Assembly (NCBI GenBank): GCA_011763485.2
Contig: JAANSK020287045.1
Coordinates: forward strand, 1-31,520
Source: Isoetes engelmannii
Taxonomy: Eukaryota; Streptophyta; Lycopodiopsida; Isoetales; Isoetaceae
Direction of reading: 5' to 3'
DNA length: 31,520 nucleotides
Positions 9,400-19,665 of this stretch are shown here, piece after piece (position 1 is the first letter of the stretch; every line of letters begins with the position of its first letter). The notes below the pieces were generated by a model that saw only the letters and a program-made list of their open reading frames with translations, ran no database searches and had not been told where the DNA came from. Position numbers and translations under genes: made by a program.

Positions 9400-10700
9400 G
9401 TTGTAGAAGGAAGAAACCCATTGTGTTAGAAATCTAGCTACTCATGATATCCACTACTGTAGTTTGTGCATATTGTGGATGCCTCTTTTTGTAATATATC
9501 CTCGTGGTTCAGGATATGTTGCAACTTATTTATATTTCAAGCAAGTTTATCAAATGGCTCAAACTTATGAGGCAACCTGGCGTTGGCTGAATAAGTCATA
9601 TCAGGAGAATGATATACAGGGTGTTGTAAGGGGAAGTATTAGGCGATGGAGATGGAAATGGCGCAGCAAAGGGACATGAATCTAGGTAATATTAGAACTG
9701 CATGAATCAATCCTATGCACTTCCCCTGCTCTAATTGCAGCAGATAATTCATTGCGTGTGTAGAAACGAAAGCCACTCTTGGAACTGCAAAACAAAGGCC
9801 TTACCCTTACCTTGCTCAAATGAGCCGGGAAAACTGGTAAAATCAGGGACTACATGCACAATTGGACCGGAATATTTACAATTAGATCTTAAAAGAATTA
9901 TCTAGATGATTGCAGTCTGAAAAATGGCTGCGTATACTTGGATACGTGATACTTATAAAGTTCGACCTTTTCATTTCGTACTTGCGAGGTTACATGTGGC
10001 AATGGTTGGAACTAAGATTTTAGGGCAGTATTGTATGGACAACCATATATTTTGGGCAGTTTGAGGAGCTTAATGGCATTTAGATGTTGAACTTCTTGAT
10101 TTTGGTTCATTTTTTAAAGGATTTTTCAGCAGTGTGTCAATGGTGTGAGAATAGGAACTGACGCACTGGGCGGTCGAGATGTGGAGACAGGTCGCTCATG
10201 CATGCTGCTGTTGTCGAGGAAGGAGGTTGAACAAAGCAGACGCAGGGATTGGATTGGTTAGCCAGGGTTGTGAACTGGCTTCCAGGACAGTTCCAGACAA
10301 TGCACAAATTTGAAGGATAACCCCTAATTTTCTTATGACATGCACTTTTTTCCTTGCCTTTTCGTGTGACAGAATATCGATCAATTTCAACCTTTCAATT
10401 GAAAGACAAAAATTTTGATTGACAGAATCCACGTCAAGTTACAACTTACAAGTTAACTTACAAGTTACAAACAAGGACTAATATCTGACTTATATATATT
10501 CTTACAAGGGGCTGCATTGGGGCCATCCGAGCCCTTGAAATGTCCACGTGTGAAAGTGGACGGCTTTGACTGGTTTCTCTATTGGATCCATCGAGGGCTT
10601 GCGCTGTATACCCCTTGTATAAATATAAAATAAACATAATGTTCTTGCATAGCAATAACTTCACTCAAGAGGCATGGCTCTTCTACATTTCTCTTCATTC
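9400..10700. other. Non-coding stretch downstream of the LRR gene
   Basis: I see no gene here. Short TTACAAGTTA-type repeats cluster at about 10436-10468 (ACTTACAAGTTA and variants). The open frames are short and without motifs. Confidence 0.4.
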
Positions 10701-11092
10701 CAAGCATCATAACATATCTTCTAGTCTATGTGATCAACTGGTTTATCACACAAGGAAACCATCATTGTTGCATCTAATGTTTCTAGCTTCATTTTAGCTC
10801 TTGTAGCACGCTTGATGTTATTTTGGAAAGAGAAATCTCTCTCACATGACGATGTGCTTCCTGGAATAACAACACAACACTGCCATAAACTCATCAATGC
10901 CAGAATACCACCAACTATCATAAGTTCCATTTTCATCTCTACAAATAGTCCGAGCCACCAACATTCCTTTATTCTTGGTAGCCCTAAAAAGTGTCCCTAC
11001 ATTCTAGAATGGGGCTCGCATGAAAACGAAAAAAACTCCCGATAGATAGGCTTCTCATTCATCGCTCAGAAGATTTTCTACAATAGTGGATA

Positions 11093-11123
11093 GTGGGTAG
11101 CCGCACACGTGCGAACTACCCAC
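11093..11123. repeat. Nested palindrome hairpin
   Basis: GTGGGTAG and CTACCCAC are perfect 8-base arms around an inner CGCACACGTGCG palindrome. The inner core contains CACGTG. It lies within the block that separates the two hAT segments. Confidence 0.75.
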
Positions 11124-11204
11124 AAAGAAAAAATAAAGGGAATATCCAATTATAGAACTTGGACCCCAAAAATTACAATGCTAATAGATGTTGGTTGTTG
11201 TACC

Positions 11205-11286
11205 TGCCGAAAGCTTATCACCGGGATTAAAAAACCCCGCCCTTTTCGGTTTTCGAGGGAAAACCCTAGTGATAAGCCTTCGGCAA
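11205..11286. repeat. Stem-loop with 17-base arms
   Basis: TGCCGAAAGCTTATCAC and GTGATAAGCCTTCGGCA are complementary except at one position. An inner GGTTTTC/GAAAACC pair lies inside. It is MITE-like in form, but no target duplication was recognised. Confidence 0.7.
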
Positions 11287-11437
11287 GGGGCTTTGACAAA
11301 CGTATGGCTGAAAAATCGCTCCCAAAAAACCCGCCGTAGGTTCAAAGAGAAAAGAAGAGAACAGTGTACTGCTGAGAGACGACCTGCTGAAGAACCACGC
11401 CTAAAATAGCGATCTCCCACCAGAAAATGCACACAAT

Positions 11438-11462
11438 CATGCATGCGAGACATGCATGCTCG
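11438..11462. other. Doubled CATGCATG elements
   Basis: CATGCATG occurs twice within 25 bases. In plants this is an RY element bound by B3-domain factors, but here it lies in transposon debris, so regulation is not implied. Confidence 0.4.
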
Positions 11463-12067
11463 CCCCCTTCTAGAATCGCGATCCGATAGCTCGAATCGAT
11501 GCCAAAGTCTTCTCTTTCACTCAAGCAACGTGCCACATCTACCTTTGAGCTAAAATTGACAAGTAATATACCCAACCATTCAGAAGTCTCTTTATCATCC
11601 AAAGCATATGCAGATGGATTGAAAAACTTCATAGCATTAAATATATCATTCACATCCTCAAATCTGTTGGTAAGTGCATCTATTACAACATTTATTAATG
11701 GTTTACCAATCCGTACACAATGAGGTAAAGATCCACGGTCCGGGCCAATTTTTTATTTTACAATTATTAAAAATAATTTTGGTATATTGTAATTCCTCTC
11801 TACCTAATCCGAAGGAAACCCATTGCTTTGCTATTAAGTGATATAAGGACCCTAATATATATTATTGTATATATAAGATGTAAAATAAATATGTTAATAT
11901 GGATAAATGACAGGCATATTTACATTTATAGATCTTCAATTGACGTATATTTTTATTTTTTACCCTTCGACATGATAGACACTATGGAATTTCTTGCCCT
12001 TCATTTGCAGGACCTTCTTTTTTCTTACCCGTTTTGATGGGCAAAAATTCTCAAAACAGGCATGAAA

Positions 12068-12078
12068 GACGTCAAATT
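12068..12078. repeat. 5' target duplication of the LINE
   Basis: GACGTCAAATT is repeated exactly at 18567-18577, just after the A-tail of the LINE. Confidence 0.85.
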
Positions 12079-12544
12079 GATAATTTGGAACAGAGGCTTT
12101 AGGGAGTGAAAAATTCGGATGGCGCTAGGGTTTTTTGGGTCTCCTCAACCAAATGAGGATCTTCACTGTACTCTTCCAAGGTGATAGGATTTCTTGTGGA
12201 TGGCTGGAGGGAGACAACTCCCTCCTTTGGAAAAGATTGATCTCTTATCGATTTTTCCCAGATGAACTAATTCTATCATCCCACAATCAGAAGTTGAGGT
12301 TTTAGAGGCATGGCTAGGTGAATTTGTAGGGGATAGACAAGTTACTGCAGCATGGATTTTTCATGTTCACTGTAGTTGGATAGAGAGTAAGATTGTAGTG
12401 AAGGTTTTGTGTTAACTTTTATAGTGATGTGGGATCTAAGGAAAATTTGAAGCCAGAAGTAGTTAGTGTTGGCACGGGTTTCGATGCTAGCAGGTCAGAA
12501 GGGACAGAAAGCACTGTGGCTGAAAGTAGACAGGGGCTAAGGGA

Positions 12545-14224
12545 ATGGGACAGATGGTAGGGCCGGGGACATATAAGACATTTGAAAGAGGAAAGGACGG
12601 CTCAGAAACAGGGGAACATGAGAATATTGAAAGGAATGTAATAGATTTGGTGAATTCTTTATCAGAGAAAGGCCAAAAGCAGATCCGGGAGCTCACTAGT
12701 TATTTGGTGGTGCTCGAGCAAGGAAAGCAGGTAACAGACTTGGTGTCCTTTGGAGATTCTCTAACCTCTTTGCCTGCAATGATGAACACAAGGAGCGCAG
12801 ATGCATTGGGACCATTGTACCAGCAGCAGGGGACGGTTAAGCAAATATTAGAGTATGCCAATCAGATGCAGCAAGTGATGAGGAAGGAAATCAAGGAGGT
12901 AAAAGCCCCGGTCTATGTGAGTAAGTCTCTAAAAAATGCAGCAGTAGAATTGAAGATTAAGTCTTTGAAATATCGTGGTTAATTGGTTGTATTAGACATG
13001 AGGGAGTGAGGCTTCCTCTGGTGAAAGCACAGCTAGAAAAATTGGACTCAAGGATTTCCATTCAAAGTATATACTGGACAAAGTTCCCATTTTTTATGGT
13101 CGAATGTGGGAACCCCCAAACGGCTTCTCTTTCTTGAAGTTGGTATGGCAGGGGCTGCCAATCCCATGCACTGTGTGGGATCAGGTTACTGTGCAAAGGA
13201 CAGAAGTAGGTGCCTCCTCCTTCTATTGAGGAAGGATGGGTGGTAACTCCTAGTAAAGAAAGACAGAATAAGGTGAAAATACAGACTCCTGGCAGTGCTG
13301 AGAGAAAGAGAAGAAGACAAAAGTTAAAGGCAGAAAAAGAAAAAATTAGAATGCAAGAGGAATCTGAGAGGAAAGACAGGAAAATCCAAAGGTCTGAATG
13401 GAAAAAAAAGGTGCAATTCAAAGAAGATAGTCTGAAAGTCAAAGTCCTACATAATCCTTTGGCCAAAGGTAAGGAGATCTGGTCCACCTTTGAATGAGTA
13501 CCCTTCCTCGGATGACTCATCAACCAAATAGGAAAAAGGGGCCCTAGTCTGTTGAATAGATCCCCTAGGACTAATTCCACTTTTCCTGTGTTGGAACTCT
13601 TCCAACCTGAACCTGTACTTGGCAAAGAAGACAACTCAAGCTAGAAAGCTCTCCCAATAAATCTGGAGATGATGGACTCTTCCTGTGAGGGAGCAGAGAT
13701 GGAGCCACAGACTCGGGCCTCTCCAACAGAGCCGGGGAATGGTAAGCATGTCGAGTCCAGCATATTGATCAGTTGGCCAGAAAGTGGGGGTGACTGTTAG
13801 TCTCTCCATTGTTTCTCTAAGCCCAGCTGAAAATAAAAGGGCTCCACAAAATTTTATAAGCCCTCATGGCCAGGAGGCTATCTCAAGTCTCAATCAAGAT
13901 ACAGTCCCTGCAACTCCATGGGGCCAGAATGAAGTGGTTGCCTTAAGAGACATGCCATATGGCCAGGAAGAGATACCTATCACTGTTCCTTTAAGCCCAA
14001 TTTTACTGAATAGGGAAGAACCAGAAGGTTTTCAGACTCCTTCAGAGATACGGACTCCAAAACTCCTTGGCAAGTTTCGGGATGAAGAGGTGGAAGAGGA
14101 AGCTGGTTTGGAAATTGCTGAAGCTACTGAACATTTCTTCACCCCTACACCAACCAAGAAGTCCAGACAGAAGGTCTACTTTCCTAGGGAAGATGGGCCC
14201 AAAACCAGGAGCCATACTAAATGA
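12545..14224 (+). pseudogene. LINE ORF1 remnant, RNA-binding-type protein
   Basis: Three open pieces in different frames (12545-12982, 13210-13497, 13784-14224) lie where a LINE ORF1 should be. The middle piece is strongly basic with many Lys/Arg/Glu residues (for example ERKRRRQKLKAEKEK), fitting a nucleic-acid-binding coiled segment. The last piece is Pro/Glu-rich and ends in KSRQKVYFPRE and a short tail. I could not find the DUF4283 domain or CCHC zinc knuckle common in plant L1 ORF1 proteins. Either they are mutated beyond recognition or this lineage lacks them. The true start may lie upstream of 12545, because leader sequence in other frames (about 12270-12410) is also partly open. Confidence 0.6.
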
Positions 14225-17200
14225 AGATAGTGATCTGGAACCCAAGAGGCATTAAAGGTCCTCTAAAGAGAAAGAGGGCCTTAATTGCTTTGAAAGAGAT
14301 GAAGGCTGACATATTCCTGCTCCAAGAGCACAGACTCCCTTCATTTGAAGCCTCTAATTTAGGATCCTGGATTTATCCAAATGGTGGTTCAGCCTGGGCA
14401 CCTGCAGATGGTACAAAGGGAGGAATTTGTATTGTTTGGAGAGATCTTAGGCCAGTCAGTGAATTCTCCCACCCATCACGGAGATGGCAGGTAGTGACAC
14501 TTCAAATTGGTGAGGAAACATTAGGAATCATCAATGCTTATGCCTCCATTAATCCTGATGAGAGAGAATTGCAATGGAAGGAGATGTCTGAATAGTTGGA
14601 CCTACAGCCCCCTCAGAACTGGATTCTTAGTGGGGATTTTAACAATACCCCATATTGGGAACAGAAAGCAGGAAAAAAACTTAATATGACAAGAAATGAA
14701 AGAGGGCAGTGGGAGAAACTTATACAAAACTTTCTTTATCAAGCCCCATCTTCCAATTCATATTCTTGGAGCAATAAAAGGCAAGGAGAGGATAGAGTAT
14801 ATTGCCTTCTTGACAGATTTTACACGAGGATTTCTTCTCTAGAGCTGATTGGCAGGATCTGATAGTCTGCAATGATTGTAGCAATTCCATATCAAACCAT
14901 TTTCCACAGGTTTTAGAGGTAGCCAGTCTGAGATCTAGAGGGTATATTAGTACCCCTTTTAAATTCAATGTCAGTTTCCTCAATAATAGGGCTTTTTGTG
15001 AACAGTTCTATGATTTTTATAAGTTCTTGCACATTCCTAGAGAGACTTAACCAAGTGAAGGGGTGGATGAAAATGTGGTGCAAGAACTGGAACACTTAAA
15101 GGAAGCAGGAGAAACAGGTGATCTATAGGCAGATAAAGGAGGTCAGACATGAATTATTCCTTGACAAATATAATGAAGCCTTACAATCTTTAGAGGAGAC
15201 ATTGGAAAGGAAGGTCAAGCACATAGAGGAGTATGAAGCCAAAAGTTTGGCTATCAAAAGCAGATGTCTGTATATCAATGCAATGGATGACTGCAGCTCT
15301 AAATTTCTCTTTAGAGCTGCTAAAAGCAGGCTTCTAAATAATGGTATTATCTTAGTACTAGATGAGAACAATGATATAATCAGCAGACAGGAGGACATTC
15401 AGAAATTCTTCTTTAAGAAGTATCAGGATCTCTTTGCTGGTCAAGAGGTGCCTCAAGCTAATATACAGAAGTGCTTTGAGAAACTTGGCCCTGCTGATGA
15501 TCTGCTGGATGACTCCTCTTTGATCATCACTCCAACTGAGGCAGAAATCTTTGTAGTCATCAAGAATATGAAGCATGGTAAGAGCCCGGGACCTGATGGA
15601 CTACAACCAGAGTTTTTTGAAGCCTTCTGGAAAGTCATGGGCAGGGACCTGACTTTGTTCTTGCAGGAAGCCTGGGAAGCTTCACATCTTCACCCAACAA
15701 TAAATGCTGGTCTCATCACCCTGGTTCCCAAAGTTGAGCAGCCAAAATCTTTCTTTGAATGGAGGCCTATCTCCTTAACAAATACTTCTATAAGATTTTG
15801 GCCAAGATCATGGCAAACAGAATGAAGAAGATTCTATGTGAAAAAATCAATCCTGTTCAAACAGGCTTTCTCCCAGGCAGGAGCATTCTGGATAATTTTG
15901 TTGGTGCCTATGAGGGCCTGCACTGGAATAAAGTTTCCAAACAGGGCTGTATGCTACTAAAACTAGATTTCAGTAGGGCTTACGACACTATAGACTGGAA
16001 TTTCTTGCATAGATCCATGAGACAGATTGGCCTATAAGAGAAAGTTATTCAAAAGGTTGCAGGGTTTAATATGGCAGGCTGCTCAGCTGTCCTAATAAAT
16101 GTGGGGTCCCTTCTCAAATTTTTGAATGTAAGAGGGGGGTGAGGCAAGGATGTCCACTTGCCCCTTACTTGTTTCTTATTGTGGCAGAAATGGTCACACG
16201 TGCAACTATGAACTTGCAGAATGAGGGCCTTCTGAAGGGACTGCAACTTCCTCAAAATTTGGGTACACTTTCTTTAATGCAGTATGCTGATGACACATTT
16301 GTATTTTTGAACTCTCTTGATGATAGTCTTGATCAGTTTCTGAAAATGACTGAGGAGTTTGGACAGGCCTCAGGTGTTTATCTGAACAGGGAGAAAAGTT
16401 CCATCTTGATGGATACAGATTGTCTATCAGTGCAGGGGATTAAAGTATTATTAAAAGGTGTTGCCACCAGACTACTGGGACTCCCACTAAGTCTGGACAT
16501 GGGTCTACATGGCCTATAGAAGCCTATTGTCAACAAGATGAAGAAGAAACTGCAATGTACCCAAAATCATTATCTATGGAAGGTAGGATTGAGATAGTGA
16601 ATGCTGTTATTGCTACCACCCATGTTTATTTTTCTTCAGCAATCATAGCAGACAAGAAATCCTATTTGGAGCTGGAATCTGCTATGAGGCAATTCATTTG
16701 GCAGGGTGGCAGTATGGTAGTTTGACAGAATCTGATCCTACCTAGAAAACAAGGGGGATTGGGATGTAAGGACCTTTTCCTACAAGCTCAAGCCTTAGCT
16801 GGAAAATTAGTTTGGAGAGCTTTGACTTCCAATTCCACCTCCCTAGCCCTGTTACTGACTAGATATTGGGTTAGCAGATCCACATTGGTAGGATCCCCTT
16901 CCACCCCACACCAATTGCCAGATTCTGCATTTTACCAATTGTATGCAGGGCCAAGTACCTCTAAACTCATGAGAAAAGTACTACAAGCATGGAACCAGAT
17001 CTCGGGCTGTTTTAGAGATGTCCCTTTGGAAGATGCTCCTAACAGCTTTGGTTCCTTCTGGCATCATAGTCTGGTAGGAGAAACAGAGGGCTATCTAGCT
17101 CTCAAACACCCGAGGAAGTATAAAGAATGGAAGGAGGCTGGATTGGATACCATTGCAGGAGTTAGATTTGGTGCACAATGGAAATCTTGGCAATAAATTT

Positions 17201-18287
17201 CATCTCTGGTTCAAGAGTTAGTCACTAATAGTAGAATTTATGCTGTAATTTCTGCACAGGGAAGATCCCAGGTACTGAAAGACTTGAACTGGTTATGCTG
17301 TGGCAGAGGATATAAAGTTTCCACTGTGTATTTCATGCTCATAGACAGTCATACCTTGAAGGCCACTAATCAATGGAATTGTGCTAATAGGGATGCAATC
17401 CTTATCATAAGGAAAGGCTGGAAGTTACAGTGTGCTAAGAAAGTGGTGATCTTTAGGTGGCTGGTCCTCAATAAAAGCCTGAAGACTAATGCTTATTTAG
17501 CCAAATATGGTGGCCAGAATCCAAATACAGATAGTTGCCCTCTTGGGTGTGCCCAGAGTGAGACTTCCACCCATATCTTCTTGTGCCCCTGGTTGTTACC
17601 GCTTTGGGAATGGATTTCCCAATTTTTGGGTTTTGTTCCCTTCAATGAAGAGGACCTGCTACTCTTTCTCCACCATGACAATCCCTTCCTTGGCATAATT
17701 AGGAGCCTTGTTCTCTGAGCAATTTGGAAGCATAGAAATAGTGTTGCAATTGCTCATCTTCCTCCTGATAGAAACAAAGGCTACTATCCAATTAGAGATT
17801 GCAGAAACTGCCATGGCTCATAGAAGATTGAAAGGATTTAATTATGATACCAATTGGGATAAACTTGGATCCTTTCAAGGTATTTTCAGTTTCTTTTCTA
17901 CACATCTTAACAATTTGAATACTTCTGTTGACAGATTATCTAGTGACGAAGCACCTTTCAGGGGGACACGCCCGTGAAGTTCCACCAGACACGGCCCCTC
18001 TTGATGAGCAAGAGGCTATTGAAGCCCTCTTTTGGGTCAGAACTGAGGAAATCAGCATGAGAACCACGGAGAGGCTGCTAGCAGATAAGGATATCTGAAC
18101 TTTTAACTTTGCATTGAAGCCTTACTTTGAAGAAAAGCTCCGGATTCATGTAGCAGCCCGAGAAGGATGGATCCTACACTTGCTGGATTCTACAGCATAT
18201 GGGTCGAATAAACTAGATCAGATGTTGTATGAACACACCTGGGAGGCTTTTGCTATTATCTCACTCGATGGGGTGCTGGATAATTAG
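14221..18287 (+). pseudogene. LINE ORF2 remnant: endonuclease, reverse transcriptase, zinc-binding end
   Basis: The endonuclease shows WNPRG, LLQEH, SGDFN and LDRFY. The final catalytic SDH triad reads SNH near 14890. The reverse transcriptase shows KSPGPDG, EWRPISLTN, a catalytic DFSRAYDTIDW (about 15966-15998), RQGCPLAPYLF, YADD (16283-16294), NREKSS and LSMEGRI. The C-terminus has a CPLGC...HIFLC zinc-binding cluster (about 17536-17586) and then IWKHRN. Breaks: TAG 14593, frameshift near 14827, TAA 15048, frameshifts near 15115 and 15780, TAA 16035, frameshift near 16135, TAG 16517, frameshift near 16550, TGA 16723, TAA 17194, TGA 17716 and later shifts. A further coding-like segment of about 100 codons extends to TAG 18285. 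The order is that of plant L1-type ORF2. No RNase H motif was recognised. Confidence 0.9.
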
Positions 18288-18566
18288 ACTTTGTTATCTG
18301 TTTCTGCTGCTGACTGTTACAGACTTATCTTTTTGATCTACTATGTTATCCCCTTAAAATATTATGTTCTAGTTAAGGTGGTATTAATAGTGTTTAGGTT
18401 TTAAGTTTTTAAAGTGTTTGGCCTTAAACATATATATCCTTCCTTTGGAAGAGGTAGCAGTTGACTTTGTCACTGCTTGGTTGGGAGATCTATACTCCCA
18501 ATTTTGTATATCTATGTATTTACATGTGATATAATACAAATACTGTCGTTCCAACACAAAAAAAGG

Positions 18567-18577
18567 GACGTCAAATT
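18567..18577. repeat. 3' target duplication of the LINE
   Basis: GACGTCAAATT is the exact partner of 12068-12078 and follows the A-tail with two intervening G bases. Confidence 0.85.
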
Positions 18578-18819
18578 TGTTCCCTGGTTCCAGAGCAGAG
18601 TCGTGAATGAAGAAATCATCCAGACGCCTTGCAGGTGCAACCTGGCTTGATTCAGCTCCCAATCTTAATCTTTTAGTTGGTCCTACGCCAAAAAAAACAC
18701 TCTGGCATCGAACGATACATTGTAGATCATGTTTCTCTTCATGAGCTCGCTTTAAGACCCCCACACAATCGTGCTCCAGCTCTCGCAAGCTATCAAAACC
18801 ACCAAAAAAAGCCATCTCT

Positions 18820-19556
18820 CTGCAGCCTCATGGCCGAAGAATTCAAAAGAAGAGAGTAGTACAGATTTGGGGAAGAAGGATCTTTAAAAATCTTGGTCCT
18901 GGCAAACGTTCTGGCCATGACAAAAAATTGTGCAAGGCGAACATGCACAGATTGACAAAGCCAGATTCCGAGAGATGTTCAGTTCCCCTCTCCTGCTAAG
19001 CAATGCAAGGCCATTCCATTGTTGTTTTCTCATGCACATGCTGGGTTTTTTCTTCAGGTTTTTTTTGGGGACAAAATACAGGGCAGGGTATCATTTCGAA
19101 GCAGCAGTACCAGAGGATTCAGAAAGCAGGGGCAAGTTTTGGCCCAACAACAACAGCTCCTAGAATCGGCAAGGCTTCAAGAATCTGGAGTCTGGCAATG
19201 CTTGAACAGAGTTGAATAGAGCTGCCGATGCTTAAATAATGCTAGCGATGCTGGAATGTGGCTGAACAAGGGTGATTCCTATAGTTTTGGTGCAATGGTC
19301 CGGCTCTAGATTGAGTTTTTTTCTTTTTCTTTTTTTTTCCCTCTTTCTTGTACCTGGACCATGGGTTGGATCGACACCATCCGAATTCACATGCATTTTC
19401 CCTCTCAAAATCCTGACAGCCTTTGATGTGGCATAAAACACAGAATATGCCTAAGATCAACGGTCACAAATAGAAGTTGACAATAAGACCCAAAAAGATA
19501 AACAATAAAGCATCATATGCACATTAATAGAGAAAGAAAATAAACCATCATACGTT
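18820..19556. other. Non-coding stretch with pyrimidine tract
   Basis: This would be the 5' side of the split minus-strand frame. Three overlapping plus-strand frames (18930-19219) show no motif. A T/C-rich tract lies at 19315-19350. It could be the A-tail of a minus-strand retroelement, but no duplication was found. Confidence 0.35.
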
Positions 19557-19648
19557 CCCATTTCCTAGAGTATAGCAAATAGTCAGGCATCTAAAAATAG
19601 AGCCCATTTCCTAGAGCATAGCAAATAGACAGACATGTAAAAATAGAG
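19557..19648. repeat. Two-copy tandem repeat, period 46
   Basis: CCCATTTCCTAGAG begins at 19557 and 19603. The two 46-base units differ at only about five positions. Confidence 0.85.
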
Positions 19649-19665
19649 CTAAAGTTAAGGAATAA

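Larger units (their letters stand above)
10721..11745 (-). pseudogene. hAT-family transposase remnant
   Basis: Two minus-strand segments read as hAT transposase. The upstream one (about 11745 to 11490) encodes a region with VNDIFNAMKFFNPSAYAL, like the segment that follows the catalytic core in plant hAT proteins related to zinc finger protein 862. The downstream one (about 10936 to 10721) carries the C-terminal dimerisation motif, seen as PGSTSSCERDFSFQNNIKR followed by LETLDATMMVSL. Family members usually have roughly 80-100 residues between these blocks. Here about 600 bases separate them, and the middle (about 11010-11490) is hairpin-rich and not transposase-like. The N-terminal zinc finger and catalytic part are absent from the window. 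The gene is dead. Terminal inverted repeats were not found. Confidence 0.65.
12079..18566 (+). mobile_element. Full-length, inactive L1-type LINE (about 6.5 kb)
   Basis: The element is bounded by an exact 11-base duplication GACGTCAAATT (12068-12078 and 18567-18577) and ends in AAAAAAAGG. Order: 5' leader, ORF1 remnant (about 12545-14224), ORF2 remnant (14221-18287) with endonuclease, reverse transcriptase and zinc-binding parts, 3' UTR and A-tail. The ORF1 stop and ORF2 start overlap as ATGA at 14221-14224. Many stops and frameshifts make it non-autonomous and old, though the duplication is still perfect. The insertion edge does not match the TTTT/AA cleavage preference of mammalian L1. The host sequence it entered is a minus-strand reading frame. 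Confidence 0.9.
11960..18815 (-). pseudogene. Unknown reading frame split by the LINE
   Basis: On the minus strand a frame starts at 18815 (ATGGCT, good plant context; MAFFGGFDSLREL) and stays open for 83 codons to GTC at 18569-18567, inside the 3' duplication. Removing the LINE plus one duplication copy joins it in frame to 12067, where it continues for 35 codons to a TAA at 11962-11960. The tail is basic (KRVRKKK). A donor-like GTAAGA at 12028 could instead end an exon after CPSKR. I do not recognise the family. The N-terminal part is balanced in composition and gene-like. The tail alone is short enough to be open by chance. A small upstream ATG overlaps the start. Whether this was a live gene when the LINE entered cannot be told here. 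Confidence 0.4.

Noticed and set aside
13062-13634. 190-codon minus-strand frame
   Set aside because: It is antisense to the LINE ORF1 remnant and its Ser/Leu/Phe-rich composition mirrors the basic plus-strand coding.
19315-19350. A-tail of another minus-strand retroelement
   Set aside because: The tract is interrupted by C bases and no matching target duplication or element body was found.
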